Assembly: GCF_963677845.1 (NCBI RefSeq)
Contig: NZ_OY782498.1
Location: forward strand, 630,001-694,000
DNA: 64,000 nt
Source of the DNA: an uncultured Pseudodesulfovibrio sp.
GTDB lineage: Bacteria > Desulfobacterota > Desulfovibrionia > Desulfovibrionales > Desulfovibrionaceae
Reading direction: 5' to 3'
How positions within the stretch are numbered: the first letter of the stretch is position 1; each line of letters begins with the position of its first letter. The notes below the pieces were generated by a model. That model searched no databases, was not told where the DNA came from, and saw only the letters and a list, made by a program, of their open reading frames with translations. Shown here one piece after another: positions 48,534-56,913 of the stretch. A program made the translations under genes and the position numbers.

Positions 48534-49517
48534 TTAGGGAAGCATGTGAGTTTGGGCCATGGCATCCTTCAGGTGACGCACATAAATATCAGCCCATGTG
48601 TCGACAGAACCAAGACCTCGCAGGTCGATGGTCACGTCAAAGCCTGCCTTGGTGAGCATGACTTTCCATGCATCATCTTCGTCACCGGCCATGTCGTTGG
48701 AAGCGTGGTCGCCTGCAACAATCATGAAGGGCTTGAGAAGAACCTTTTTGGAACCTGAAGCCTTGAGGTTCACCAGCATATCATCAAAAGCAGGGTAGCC
48801 TTCTACGCAGGCCACAAAGATCGGGTGACCATACGCTTTTTGCATTTCACTTTGGAACTGGGCGTATATGCCTGTAGAGAAAAAGTCGTTGCCGTGTCCC
48901 ATGTAGACAAGGGCAGCGTTCATTTTTTTAGCGGCATCGACGTCAGCTTTGAGAGCTTTGGTGGCAGCGGCGATGTCATCAGTATAAGGATACACATCTC
49001 CGGGCATGCCCAGAGCCGGACGGCCAAGGCGCAAGCTTTTGAAGGGAATGGATTTGGCTTTGAGGGCGCGGATGGAGCGCAGGCCAATCATTGTTTGGGT
49101 CAGGTCGGAGAATTCTTCACCTGCAAAAACATGAAGGGACTGCACCGCAATAGCCTTGTAGCCTTCGTCCTGAAGGTCGGCGATGGTTGCCAACGGACCC
49201 TTGACGCTGAGGATGTCAGCAGGCACACCAGCATTTTTTTTCTTCCATGCCGTGTCGTTTTGGCGTTCATGCCAAATGTCGCGGATAATGCTTGAGGTGA
49301 AGGCAAGTTTGACCGGAATACCGGGGTAGGCCTTTTCAACCTTGTCGCGAATATTCAGGATGGATTTGAGTGCTTCGGGATATGACGTTCCGAATGCGGC
49401 CAAGACGATAGCGTCTTTGACCGGGCCTTTTTCATGATGTCCGGCCTGCGCCGGGGCCACCATGAGGACCGCGAGAAGACAGGAGAATAGTGCGACATTG
49501 AGTCTGTGGATAGACAT
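48534..49517 (-). CDS. cbiK: Periplasmic CbiK-type cobaltochelatase
   Basis: 327 residues. A clear signal peptide ending in PAQA (about residue 25) exports it. The mature part is a CbiK chelatase: AIVLAAFGTSYPEALKS, FTSSIIRDIW, VQSLHVFAGEEF, metal histidines in YMGHGND and AGDHASNDM. Desulfovibrio vulgaris has such a periplasmic form, reported to bind haem. Its periplasmic job is not settled; metal capture or chelation outside the cytoplasm for the adjacent importer is an inference. First gene after the riboswitch. Confidence 0.93.
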   Translation of the reverse strand: MSIHRLNVALFSCLLAVLMVAPAQAGHHEKGPVKDAIVLAAFGTSYPEALKSILNIRDKVEKAYPGIPVKLAFTSSIIRDIWHERQNDTAWKKKNAGVPADILSVKGPLATIADLQDEGYKAIAVQSLHVFAGEEFSDLTQTMIGLRSIRALKAKSIPFKSLRLGRPALGMPGDVYPYTDDIAAATKALKADVDAAKKMNAALVYMGHGNDFFSTGIYAQFQSEMQKAYGHPIFVACVEGYPAFDDMLVNLKASGSKKVLLKPFMIVAGDHASNDMAGDEDDAWKVMLTKAGFDVTIDLRGLGSVDTWADIYVRHLKDAMAQTHMLP

Positions 49518-49553
49518 GACAACTCCAAGAAAGGCTGATTGGGGGAAATGAGA

Positions 49554-49583
49554 AAACCCTTCCTCGACGATTTTCGAGGAAGG
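49554..49583 (-). terminator. Riboswitch-controlled terminator before periplasmic cbiK
   Basis: On the minus strand CCCTTCCTCGA pairs with TCGAGGAAGGG and is followed by TTTTCTC. It sits between the cobalamin aptamer and the first gene. Two mutually exclusive upstream hairpins (around 49618-49640) share the GGTGGTA stretch and could form the switch. Confidence 0.8.
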
Positions 49584-49654
49584 GAAACCGTTTTATCCCT
49601 TCGTACCTGTGGTGGTAAGCCCTCGTACCACCGAGGCAAAACCTATGGCTTTCC

Positions 49655-49800
49655 AGGCAGGTCTTCCGGCTGGCCCCTTCTGCTTTCGCCTTCCCAAGGA
49701 GTCCTCAGTGGCATGAAAGAAAGCAGTCTAGCGGGGCGTCACGGCGGCGGGTCCGCTCCCGATTTACACGGGATTCCCTATGAAGTCCTTTCGGACACCT
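49655..49800 (-). promoter_or_regulatory. Cobalamin riboswitch
   Basis: The minus strand carries the core of the cobalamin aptamer in order: AGGTGTCC, AGGGAATCCCGTG, GGGAGCGGACCCGCCGCCG (an almost invariant stretch), GCCACTG, TTGGGAAGGCG and the closing AGCCGGAAGACCTGCC. With a terminator downstream, adenosylcobalamin binding should repress the six-gene operon by premature termination. Confidence 0.93.
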
Positions 49801-49811
49801 GAAAGGAGTCT

Positions 49812-49839
49812 ACTATGCTTGTAGAGTTGATCGTGTCAA
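49812..49839 (-). promoter_or_regulatory. Promoter of the cobalamin operon, in the end of cheA
   Basis: Minus-strand TTGACA (49834-49839), a 16-base spacer and CATAGT (49812-49817) lie immediately upstream of the riboswitch. The -10 element overlaps the cheA stop codon, so this promoter is inside the preceding gene. Confidence 0.6.
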
Positions 49840-51495
49840 GCTGGCAGTGGCTCCCTGTTCCATACGTTCTTGGAAATGCTGGATCATTTTTTCCGTGTCG
49901 ATAACCAGTGCGTCGGATTCACCCATCATGCCGTAACCAAGGATGGGAATATGGAATATTTCTTCCACCGGGACAGTGAAGCCCGTGATGACTACTTGTT
50001 GTTGTTTGAGCACTTCATCGACCAGAATGGCTGCCTTGTATTCGCCTACACGGACGACAATGGCCTGAGCCATTTCAATATTGTTTTGCTCCGGTGTCAG
50101 GTCCAGAAGGTCCGCTAGTCTGAGCAGTGAATGAATTTCACCGCGTACGTCCACGGTTTCACGTCCATCAGGCAGCTCCACCACATCGTTGAGGCGTGGC
50201 ATGTAGATTTCCATTACGTCCCGGCTGGGAACGATGAAGGTATCTCCGCCGACCTTGCAGACCAAGGCTTCAACAATACCTTCGTTGGCTGAACGATCAA
50301 GCGGGATTTCGATGGTAAAGGCCGCTCCCTTGCCGAATTCACTTTCAATTTCAACATCGCCGTCCAGCGTGACTTTGATGGCATTGACCACTGCGTCCAT
50401 GCCGACACCGCGCCCGGAGACATCCGTGATTTGTTCGGCTGTGGAGAAGCCACTTTGGAGGACAAACTGGAGGATTTCCCTTTGTTCGTATTCGGTTTCG
50501 GGGTCAGCCAGTCCTTTTTCAAGGGCCTTGGCAAGGATTCTGTCCGGATCAAGTCCTCGACCATCATCCTTGACTTGAATATAAGCGTTATCGCCTTTGC
50601 GCCATGCCGCCAGAGTGACAACGCCGGTTTCTTTTTTGCCTGCGTTTTTACGTCCCTCAGGATCTTCCAGTCCATGGTCTACGGCGTTTCTGAGCAAGTG
50701 GACCAAGGGTTCGTTAAGGCTTTCAACAATGGTTTTGTCCAGAGCCAGTTCGTCACCTTCGACAACAAAGTCGAGTTTTTTGCCGATTTTTTGGCTCAGG
50801 CTTTTGACCAGCCGGTGCATTGGCATGAAAATCTGTTTGAGTGGCACCAGTCGGATGGCGTTCACTTCTTGTTGAAGTCTGCTGATGACATTATCAAGCT
50901 CACGTAAAGAAGAGGCTACCTGATTCATATTGCTCGCACCGCCTTGGGCGATGACAGCATATGTGACCATGAGTTTGCCTACCAGTTCGATCACTCGGTC
51001 CAGTCTGTCCGTACCGACACGGATGGATGAGATCGCCTGTGCGGAAGGTTTGGATTCTGGTTTGGCCTTTTCAGATTCAGTTTTTTTCTTTTCCTTGGGT
51101 TTTTCTGTTTCTTCCGCCGTTTCCGCTTCGGCTGTTGCTGTGGCTGGTTCTTCAAATGCCTTGGCAGCTTCAGCTTCAGATTCTTCGATAATAGGTTCGG
51201 ATTTTTTTTCGATTTTAGCCAGAGCGTCGGCACTGTTGTCGAGCAGGCCACCCAGAGCGAAAAAGAATTTTTTTTGTGCCTCACAAATACCGAGCATTGC
51301 GGTGGTGATGTCTGCATTGACAGGAGCAATCCCGTCCGAAAGCATATCAAGAATGGCGATGACTCCGGCAGAGGAGAGGCGCATATGCGACAGGCCGAGT
51401 GCATCGACAACCTCTCCGGCTCCCTGGCCGGTGGCGTCTACTTCGAGGATCTGTTTTTCTATGTCCTCGATGCACTGAATAATGCTGTCTTGCAT
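49813..51495 (-). CDS. cheA: CheA-like histidine kinase with degenerate Hpt domain
   Basis: 560 residues. Residues 1-90 look like the second half of an Hpt domain, but there is no HxxKG phosphorylation motif. An acidic/Lys/Pro linker spans about 95-150. Then come the P3 dimerisation helices, the P4 kinase domain with N-box LLRNAVDHGLED, DDGRGLDPDRI, GRGVGMDAV and the P5 CheW-like domain (VPSRDVMEIYMP, ILVDEVLKQQQVV). The missing phosphoacceptor is supplied by the next gene, an Hpt protein. A CheY-like receiver starts the operon. No methyl-accepting receptor or CheW gene is nearby. Confidence 0.92.
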   Translation of the reverse strand: MQDSIIQCIEDIEKQILEVDATGQGAGEVVDALGLSHMRLSSAGVIAILDMLSDGIAPVNADITTAMLGICEAQKKFFFALGGLLDNSADALAKIEKKSEPIIEESEAEAAKAFEEPATATAEAETAEETEKPKEKKKTESEKAKPESKPSAQAISSIRVGTDRLDRVIELVGKLMVTYAVIAQGGASNMNQVASSLRELDNVISRLQQEVNAIRLVPLKQIFMPMHRLVKSLSQKIGKKLDFVVEGDELALDKTIVESLNEPLVHLLRNAVDHGLEDPEGRKNAGKKETGVVTLAAWRKGDNAYIQVKDDGRGLDPDRILAKALEKGLADPETEYEQREILQFVLQSGFSTAEQITDVSGRGVGMDAVVNAIKVTLDGDVEIESEFGKGAAFTIEIPLDRSANEGIVEALVCKVGGDTFIVPSRDVMEIYMPRLNDVVELPDGRETVDVRGEIHSLLRLADLLDLTPEQNNIEMAQAIVVRVGEYKAAILVDEVLKQQQVVITGFTVPVEEIFHIPILGYGMMGESDALVIDTEKMIQHFQERMEQGATASLTRSTLQA

Positions 51496-51505
51496 GAATT
51501 TCCCC

Positions 51506-52231
51506 TTATTGAGTCGTGAAATAGGTGTCTTCGTCCGGGTAGACGGCGATGGTCTGGTCGAATCCCCAGGAATATAATGTTACTTTGGCATCTGGTGTGA
51601 GATTGCAGGCGGCGACTTTGAATGTCGTCCCCATACTGGCAACAGCCCCCCAGGCCCCGGAGCCGAAAGTCAGTACTTCGGAGAGGTCAAGAAGGATGGA
51701 GTCACCCGGTTCGACGCCGAGGATCGCTGAAATAATCGGTTTGAAATGTGTATCTTGATGAACGCGTGGATCTTTGACGTGGATGATGGTCACAGCGTCG
51801 CGAATTTCCACTTCGACGCCTGCTCCCGTGACTTCGGTTTCGGCCATGCCGCTGCTTGAAGCCTCGGTAATGAGGGAGAGAACTTCTTCTTGTTCTTCTT
51901 CATCAAGGTTGTCGTCGCGAAGTTGTTCCAACACTTGAAAAATCATGTTCACGCCACGCGAAAGCAGGGTGACGTTTTCCGAAGAGGACTCCACTTCGCC
52001 GGACTGAACCTTTTTCAGGAAGTCTTCGATTTTATGGGTGAAGTGAGATGCTTCTTCAAACCCCGCCATGAATCCGGTCACACCTTTAATGGTATGCAGC
52101 GGGCGTGCGAGTATCTCGATGCCTTCACCAAGGTTGGCACCTTCAAGCATCTCAAGCCCTTCCATGACCTGGGGGTAATATTTGTCGTTGACCTCGGAGA
52201 AGAACTCTTCGATCATAGGATCTTCGCTCAT
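51506..52231 (-). CDS. Hpt-STAS two-domain phosphotransfer protein
   Basis: 241 residues. Residues 1-105 form an Hpt domain with the phosphoacceptor in LARPLHTIKGVTGF (His 46). After an acidic linker, residues about 138-236 match a STAS (anti-sigma-factor antagonist) domain: DAVTIIHVKD, DSILLDLSEVLTFGSGAWGAVASMG. STAS domains bind kinases or nucleotide in partner-switch systems, so this protein may link a phosphorelay to a partner switch. Lies between the receiver and the CheA-like kinase with an 11-base gap. STAS assignment is by pattern and less certain than Hpt. Confidence 0.85.
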   Translation of the reverse strand: MSEDPMIEEFFSEVNDKYYPQVMEGLEMLEGANLGEGIEILARPLHTIKGVTGFMAGFEEASHFTHKIEDFLKKVQSGEVESSSENVTLLSRGVNMIFQVLEQLRDDNLDEEEQEEVLSLITEASSSGMAETEVTGAGVEVEIRDAVTIIHVKDPRVHQDTHFKPIISAILGVEPGDSILLDLSEVLTFGSGAWGAVASMGTTFKVAACNLTPDAKVTLYSWGFDQTIAVYPDEDTYFTTQ

Positions 52232-52244
52232 GAGCTATCCTTGG

Positions 52245-52640
52245 CTATTTGTTCAAGAGTCCGAGTTTTTCCAACTCATTATACAATCTTTCTTTAGCAA
52301 TAGGCTTGACGATGTAAGCGGAAGCTTCGCCGTCGTAAAAAGTTTTTATGACCGTTTGAGGATCGTCGAGAGCCGTGGTCATTATGACTTTAACCTTTGG
52401 TTTATAGCCTCTGTCGGTTTCAATAGATCGTATTTTTTGCAGCGCTTCGATTCCATCAACTTCGGGCATCATGATATCCATGAGAATGAGATCATAAGGC
52501 TGTTTTTCTGCATGACCTATTTTGAAAGCCTCAACTGCTTCTCTTCCATTGACAACAATGTCCACTTCAAAAAGTGTCATCAAAAAAGAACGGAGGACCT
52601 TTCGGCTGAGAAATTCATCTTCAACAATAAGTGCGCGCAT
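52245..52640 (-). CDS. CheY-like response regulator
   Basis: 131 residues, one receiver domain and no output domain. Acidic pocket in LIVEDEF, phosphoacceptor Asp 55 in LILMDIMMPEVDG, switch Thr in VIMTTALDD and Lys in YIVKPIA. ATG 52640 follows GGAGA. First gene of the three-gene phosphorelay; natural partner of the Hpt-STAS protein. Confidence 0.94.
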   Translation of the reverse strand: MRALIVEDEFLSRKVLRSFLMTLFEVDIVVNGREAVEAFKIGHAEKQPYDLILMDIMMPEVDGIEALQKIRSIETDRGYKPKVKVIMTTALDDPQTVIKTFYDGEASAYIVKPIAKERLYNELEKLGLLNK

Positions 52641-52827
52641 CACTTTCTCCGGTTATAACCTGATGAAAAAGGGCTTGTTACTCTCTTTTCGACCTTAAAA
52701 CAGAAAAAAGTCAATATGATGATAAAAAATTATCATACGTAGTACATACGTGTTTTTTTGTCTTTTGGACACCCTCTCATGAGTTGTTCATACTTGCAAA
52801 TCTGCGTGAGAATCGTTACCAACCCGC

Positions 52828-53418
52828 ATGTCTCGCGAAATAACAGAGAAAAGAAAACAACGGATTGACCAGGTTCTAGCCAAGCGGCAGAAGGATCTGA
52901 CTATGGTCATGGACAATATTTGGGATCCGCATAATGTTTCGGCTGTGCTGAGAAGTTGTGACGCTTTTGGCGTTTTTGGAGTCCATTTGTACTATACCAC
53001 TTCGGAGTGGCCGGATTTGGCCAAGAAAAGTTCGGCATCCGCAAAAAAGTGGATTCAGCGTACACGCCATATTGATGCGGCAAGTATGGTGGAAGATTTG
53101 CGCGGTCAGGGAATGCAAATTCTTAGGACTGGGTTTTCCGAAACGGCAAAGCCTGTTACTGCTTTTGATTTTACTCGTCCCACGGCTGTAATCTTGAGCA
53201 ATGAGCATCGGGGAACTTCTCCTGAACTGGCCGAATTAGTTCAGGACGAGATATACATTCCCATGCACGGTATGGTACAGAGTTTTAATGTTTCTGTGGC
53301 TGCGGCTATTATCTTGTATGAAGCCTCAACGCAGCGGGATCGAGCTGGTATGTATGAAAACTCTTCGTTCCCTGAAGACGAACTCGAAAAACTTAAAGCC
53401 GAATGGTATACGCGATAG
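52828..53418 (+). CDS. trmH: tRNA/rRNA 2'-O-methyltransferase, SpoU family (TrmH-like)
   Basis: 196 residues. SPOUT fold with LTMVMDNIWDPHNVSAVLRS, ILSNEHRGTSPEL (the trefoil-knot SAM site) and IPMHGMVQSFNVSVAAAI. The layout matches TrmH, which methylates G18 of tRNA; substrate could differ. It precedes a Sua5-type gene (7-base gap) that modifies A37 of tRNA, so both act on tRNA. Confidence 0.88.
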   Translation: MSREITEKRKQRIDQVLAKRQKDLTMVMDNIWDPHNVSAVLRSCDAFGVFGVHLYYTTSEWPDLAKKSSASAKKWIQRTRHIDAASMVEDLRGQGMQILRTGFSETAKPVTAFDFTRPTAVILSNEHRGTSPELAELVQDEIYIPMHGMVQSFNVSVAAAIILYEASTQRDRAGMYENSSFPEDELEKLKAEWYTR

Positions 53419-53425
53419 GAGTATA

Positions 53426-54040
53426 ATGATGCATGATTTATTGAAGGTCATGAACTCCGGCGGTGTCGTTCTCTATCCCACTGAGACGTTATATGCCGTA
53501 GGATGTGATGCAACAAGTCAGGAAGCGTGTGAAAAAGTGGCGACCATCAAAGGTCGTGCAGAAGATAAACCGCTTCCGTTGATTATCGGCGGCATGGATA
53601 TGCTCGAATTGGTCACAGAGGAGAGCACGGCTCCATTAATTCACTTGGCGGAAGTTTTTTGGCCAGGCCCATTGTCTATTCTGGTCAAAGCGTTGCCGGA
53701 ATTGCCGGAACTGCTATCTGATGATGAAGGATATACCTCAGTTCGATATAGTGGACATCCGTTTGCCGCAGAATTGTCCCGACGTATGAAGAAACCGCTC
53801 GTTGCCACTAGCGCCAATCTTTCTGACAAGCCCCCAGTGGCTCTTCCTGAAGACATTGACCCGGAATTGCTTGAATTGGTGGACAAAGCGTATCTTGATC
53901 CACCGTGGCCCCGTGGTAACAAGCCTTCAACGGTTGTCCGCCTGGTTGGTGCTTCTCAGTTGGAAGTCCTGAGGGAAGGTGCTGTGACCGTCAAGATGCT
54001 TTGCGACAAAGGATATTCTGTTTCCGTCAAGACATCATAA
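53426..54040 (+). CDS. Threonylcarbamoyl-AMP synthase (Sua5/YrdC/YwlC)
   Basis: Makes threonylcarbamoyl-AMP for the t6A37 modification of tRNA, the substrate of MtaB encoded at 31.5 kb. 204 residues with GGVVLYPTETLYAVGCDA, KGRAEDKPLPLI, and SANLSDKPP. AGGAG lies just before; ATG 53429 is equally possible as start. The YciO group is an alternative of unknown role. A terminator follows. Confidence 0.88.
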   Translation: MMHDLLKVMNSGGVVLYPTETLYAVGCDATSQEACEKVATIKGRAEDKPLPLIIGGMDMLELVTEESTAPLIHLAEVFWPGPLSILVKALPELPELLSDDEGYTSVRYSGHPFAAELSRRMKKPLVATSANLSDKPPVALPEDIDPELLELVDKAYLDPPWPRGNKPSTVVRLVGASQLEVLREGAVTVKMLCDKGYSVSVKTS

Positions 54041-54066
54041 TTTTTTAATTTATCATCGTTTAAACT

Positions 54067-54100
54067 GGCTTCTCTCCATTATGGGGAGAAGCCTTTTTTT
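54067..54100 (+). terminator. Intrinsic terminator after sua5
   Basis: GGCTTCTC and GAGAAGCC form the stem with a loop around TCCATTATGG, followed by seven T. Confidence 0.88.
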
Positions 54101-54315
54101 GATGAAAATGAATTTGTTGAAACTATTTTAGATGTCTTTTGGAGACTTGGGGTTAAAATTTGTACTCGGAAACACGATTAATGGCGTTTCTTAGAGAACC
54201 GGTAAAAAATATTGTACTTACTCAGGCAGAAAAAATAGGAGTGTTAAATAAATTCTATATATTTAACATATTAATATAATTATATTTATTTTTTATTTTA
54301 CCTTTAAAAATTCGT
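54101..54315. other. AT-rich intergenic stretch upstream of the sigma-54 promoter
   Basis: No ORF is supported here. The segment is strikingly AT-rich, with the block 54240-54310 almost pure A/T. TGTTAAATA (54242-54250) recurs inverted as TATTTAACA (54260-54268), about 50 bases before the -24 element, where an enhancer-binding protein or IHF could bind. Confidence 0.4.
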
Positions 54316-54332
54316 TTGGCACGAGGGTTGCT
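54316..54332 (+). promoter_or_regulatory. Sigma-54 promoter
   Basis: TTGGCACGAGGGTTGCT matches the sigma-54 -24/-12 consensus (TGGCAC, five bases, TTGCT), with GG and GC ten bases apart. Transcription would start near 54343. The first protein gene on this strand is the Nudix gene, some 290 bases further. Confidence 0.78.
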
Positions 54333-54363
54333 ATATTAAAAGCATCTTCCTTCTTTTATTTTG

Positions 54364-54417
54364 CACACGAGAAACACAAGGCTTCACCGGACGGTCCGAT
54401 GAAGCCTTTCTCGCGTG
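54364..54417 (+). ncRNA. Long hairpin just downstream of the sigma-54 start
   Basis: Three collinear helices build one stem: CACACGAGAA/TTCTCGCGTG (one mismatch), AGGCTTCA/TGAAGCCT and CGGAC/GTCCG, with a five-base bulge. It starts about 20 bases after the predicted transcription start. No T-run follows, so it is a structured leader or a small RNA rather than a standard terminator. Function unknown. Confidence 0.45.
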
Positions 54418-54630
54418 GGGTGAGTGAAATATGTTTTGTCATTAAACACAGGTGCTTGTGTCTATATTTCTTGTCTGGCTTTATCGTTGCACATGGAACC
54501 GAAGGTGATACTTTTATTTTTTCATTGAGAACTGGCAGAGTTAAAAAAGTTGAATTTTGATTCACTGTTTGACTTGGCTGTCCTGATTATGGAGACTTTA
54601 TTGAAGTGAACCTGTGAATTGGAGTCAGTC

Positions 54631-55128
54631 ATGGTAAAAATCCGACCGTGTCCTCATTGCGGTGAAGAAATTGAAGTCTATCGAAACCCAACCCCCACCG
54701 TGGATGTTGTTATTCTCATGTCGTCTGACGAGGGTGATGGTGTTGTTCTCATTGAACGAAAGAATCCTCCTCTTGGCTGGGCATTGCCCGGAGGGTTTGT
54801 GGACTATGGTGAGTCCTGTGAGGATGCGGCTATCCGCGAGATGAAAGAAGAAACCGGGCTGGACGTGGAATTGGTAGGGCTACTTGGTGTTTATTCCGAT
54901 CCAAAGCGTGACCCGCGACAACATACCATGAGTGTGGTGTACATCGGTGTACCAAAAGATCCGTCGGCTTTGGTAGCAGGTGATGACGCGGCCAAGGCGG
55001 AGGTCTTTTTATTGGGGAAATGGCCCGAGTTGACCTTCGATCATGGCAAGATTTTGAACGACTTCATGACATATTTTATTGAGAATGGTGGAAAGAGGCG
55101 TGTTGACGGCTTTCCGACTCAGGCGTAG
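54631..55128 (+). CDS. Nudix hydrolase
   Basis: 165 residues. Starts with a CPHC knuckle likely to bind zinc ([10 protein letters not shown]), then the Nudix fold with the full Nudix box [28 protein letters not shown]-type loop [10 protein letters not shown] follows. ADP-ribose or NAD-type substrates are common for such enzymes, but nothing decides this here. GGAG lies six bases before ATG 54631. It might be transcribed from the sigma-54 promoter 300 bases upstream. Confidence 0.92.
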   Translation: MVKIRPCPHCGEEIEVYRNPTPTVDVVILMSSDEGDGVVLIERKNPPLGWALPGGFVDYGESCEDAAIREMKEETGLDVELVGLLGVYSDPKRDPRQHTMSVVYIGVPKDPSALVAGDDAAKAEVFLLGKWPELTFDHGKILNDFMTYFIENGGKRRVDGFPTQA

Positions 55129-55180
55129 TTCTCACGCGGATGTTTCATAACCATTTCAAACGAGTTGAATAAATAGTATC

Positions 55181-56191
55181 ATGCGTACATTGTGTATCAC
55201 TCTTGGTGACCCGTGCGGTCTCGGTCCGGAACTTGTTATCCGACATTTTGTTGATGCTCCTGCGGTTGAAGATCGATTCCTCCTGCTTGGACCTTGTTCG
55301 GCAATGGACAGAGAGCTTGAAAGAATTGGTGAACCCCGTTTTTTTGCTGTGCTAGATGATCCTGAGCAGATCAGCAATAAAGGTGCAGGAGTGTATCTTT
55401 TTGAGCCTGCTGGACTCGTCGGGTTGGAGTATCCTTTGGGGGAGGCTTGCACTGACGGTGGCAAGGCAGCCGGGGTCAGTCTGGATATGGCGGTAGACGT
55501 GCTCAAGTCTGGATTGGCTGACGGGTTGCTTACTTGTCCGTTGAACAAGGCAATGCTTCAGTCTGCGGGATTTGATTTCCCGGGGCACACGGAATTTTTG
55601 GCCGAAAAACTCGGCGTGGGTGCTGATCAGGTCTGCATGCATTTGTGTGGGCATAACCCGGACGATGATGCTCCCAAGCTTCGTGTGAGTTTGGCGACCA
55701 CTCATCCACGGCTCCGCGATGTGCCGGCCCTTGTCACCGAAGAACGGTTGCTGCGCTGTTTGCGACTCACCGCTGATTTCGTGCATACGTTGGGGCTTGA
55801 AGGTCCTGTTGGTGTGTGTGGTTTGAATCCGCATGCCGGTGAATCTGGTCGAATAGGAGATGAGGAAATCAAGACGATTATTCCGGCTCTTGAAACAGCG
55901 CGTAATGAAGGCTTGAATGTGGTCGGGCCTATTCCGGGTGATACCGTCTTCTATTTTGCGGCCAAGGGTGAGTATTCGGCTGTGCTTGCAATGTATCATG
56001 ATCAGGGCTTGGCTCCGCTTAAACTTTTGCATTTCAGTCAGGCGGTGAACGTAACTCTTGGGTTGCCGTATCCTCGTACCTCGCCAGACCATGGTACGGG
56101 ATATGATATTGTGGGTACTGGTGAGGCTTCCATACAGAGTTTTCGTGCTGCCTTGGATATGGTGCAGCGGCTTGTTGAGGCAAAGAGGTAG
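55181..56191 (+). CDS. pdxA: 4-hydroxythreonine-4-phosphate dehydrogenase
   Basis: An enzyme of DXP-dependent pyridoxal phosphate synthesis. 336 residues with LCITLGDPCGLGPEL, FPGHTEFLAEKLG, the metal-binding GLNPHAGESGRIGDEE and MYHDQGLAPLKLL. gmhB begins three bases after its stop. No other pdx gene in the window. Weak ribosome site. Confidence 0.95.
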   Translation: MRTLCITLGDPCGLGPELVIRHFVDAPAVEDRFLLLGPCSAMDRELERIGEPRFFAVLDDPEQISNKGAGVYLFEPAGLVGLEYPLGEACTDGGKAAGVSLDMAVDVLKSGLADGLLTCPLNKAMLQSAGFDFPGHTEFLAEKLGVGADQVCMHLCGHNPDDDAPKLRVSLATTHPRLRDVPALVTEERLLRCLRLTADFVHTLGLEGPVGVCGLNPHAGESGRIGDEEIKTIIPALETARNEGLNVVGPIPGDTVFYFAAKGEYSAVLAMYHDQGLAPLKLLHFSQAVNVTLGLPYPRTSPDHGTGYDIVGTGEASIQSFRAALDMVQRLVEAKR

Positions 56192-56194
56192 ATC

Positions 56195-56740
56195 ATGGCA
56201 CAACGGTGTATCCTTTTGGATCGTGATGGGACGATTATTTTTGACAAGCATTATCTCCACGACCCGGACGGTGTAGAGTTGCTGCCGGGGGCTGCCCAAG
56301 GACTCCGGCGGATGCAGGATATGGGGTATTCTTTGGCCGTACTGACCAATCAGAGCGGTGTGGGGCGTGGATACTATAACGAGGCTTCAGTTCGAGCCTG
56401 CAATGATCGTATGGCCGAGCTGTTGGCGCGTCATGGTGTGATTCTTGACGGTGTTTTTTTCTGTCCCCATACGCCCGAAGACGGATGTCGGTGTCGTAAG
56501 CCTAATCCCGGTCTCATGGAGCAAGCTGTTCAAGCCTTGGGGTTTGATCCGGCTCAAAGTTTTATGATTGGTGACAAGCAGGCTGATATGGGGGTGGGGC
56601 AAGCTACAGGTGCGACTACGATCCTCGTGCGAACAGGTAAAGGCGCCGAACATGAGGAACGATGTCAGGACTTGGCCGATCATGTCGTCGATGATTTGCA
56701 GGCTGCTGCTGATATTATTCAGTCGTTAGAAAAGAATTAA
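56195..56740 (+). CDS. gmhB: D-glycero-D-manno-heptose 1,7-bisphosphate phosphatase
   Basis: Removes the 7-phosphate in ADP-heptose synthesis for the LPS inner core. 181 residues, HAD superfamily: CILLDRDGTIIF with the nucleophile Asp, LTNQSGVGRGYY, the zinc loop CPHTPEDGCRCRKPNPGLM and MIGDKQADMGVG. Separated from other LPS genes (waaA, kdsB at 59-61 kb). A related histidinol-phosphatase is possible but the zinc loop and context favour GmhB. Confidence 0.93.
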   Translation: MAQRCILLDRDGTIIFDKHYLHDPDGVELLPGAAQGLRRMQDMGYSLAVLTNQSGVGRGYYNEASVRACNDRMAELLARHGVILDGVFFCPHTPEDGCRCRKPNPGLMEQAVQALGFDPAQSFMIGDKQADMGVGQATGATTILVRTGKGAEHEERCQDLADHVVDDLQAAADIIQSLEKN

Positions 56741-56754
56741 GAAGCCTTCGGCGA

Positions 56755-56812
56755 CCAGAGGGGGGAACCTCTTGAAAGAGGTTCCCCCCTCTGGACTCCC
56801 CCTTCCAGAACT
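56755..56812 (-). repeat. Dispersed hairpin repeat, inverted copy 2
   Basis: A perfect 18-bp hairpin (56755-56772 with 56777-56794, loop TGAA) after gmhB. Read on the minus strand, AAAGTTCTGG, GGGAGTCCAGAGG and the hairpin follow in the same order as copies at 39533 and 56914. GCCTTCGGCG boxes flank it on both sides. Confidence 0.65.
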
Positions 56813-56913
56813 TTTTATCGCGCCTTCGGCGGTGTGGTGAATTACAATATGAATTTCTTTTTGGTAACGTTGTTTGTTTTTTATGGAAAGATTTCGAGCG
56901 AAGCGAGCGAAAC

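Noticed and set aside
54399..54560. A 53-codon plus-strand frame (starts MKPFSRGVSEI) downstream of the sigma-54 promoter
   Set aside because: Its start codon lies inside the hairpin with no ribosome site, and its composition is unconvincing; kept as a possibility only if the transcript proves translated.
54356..54565. A 69-codon minus-strand frame in the same gap
   Set aside because: Runs against the sigma-54 promoter, overlaps the hairpin, no ribosome site.
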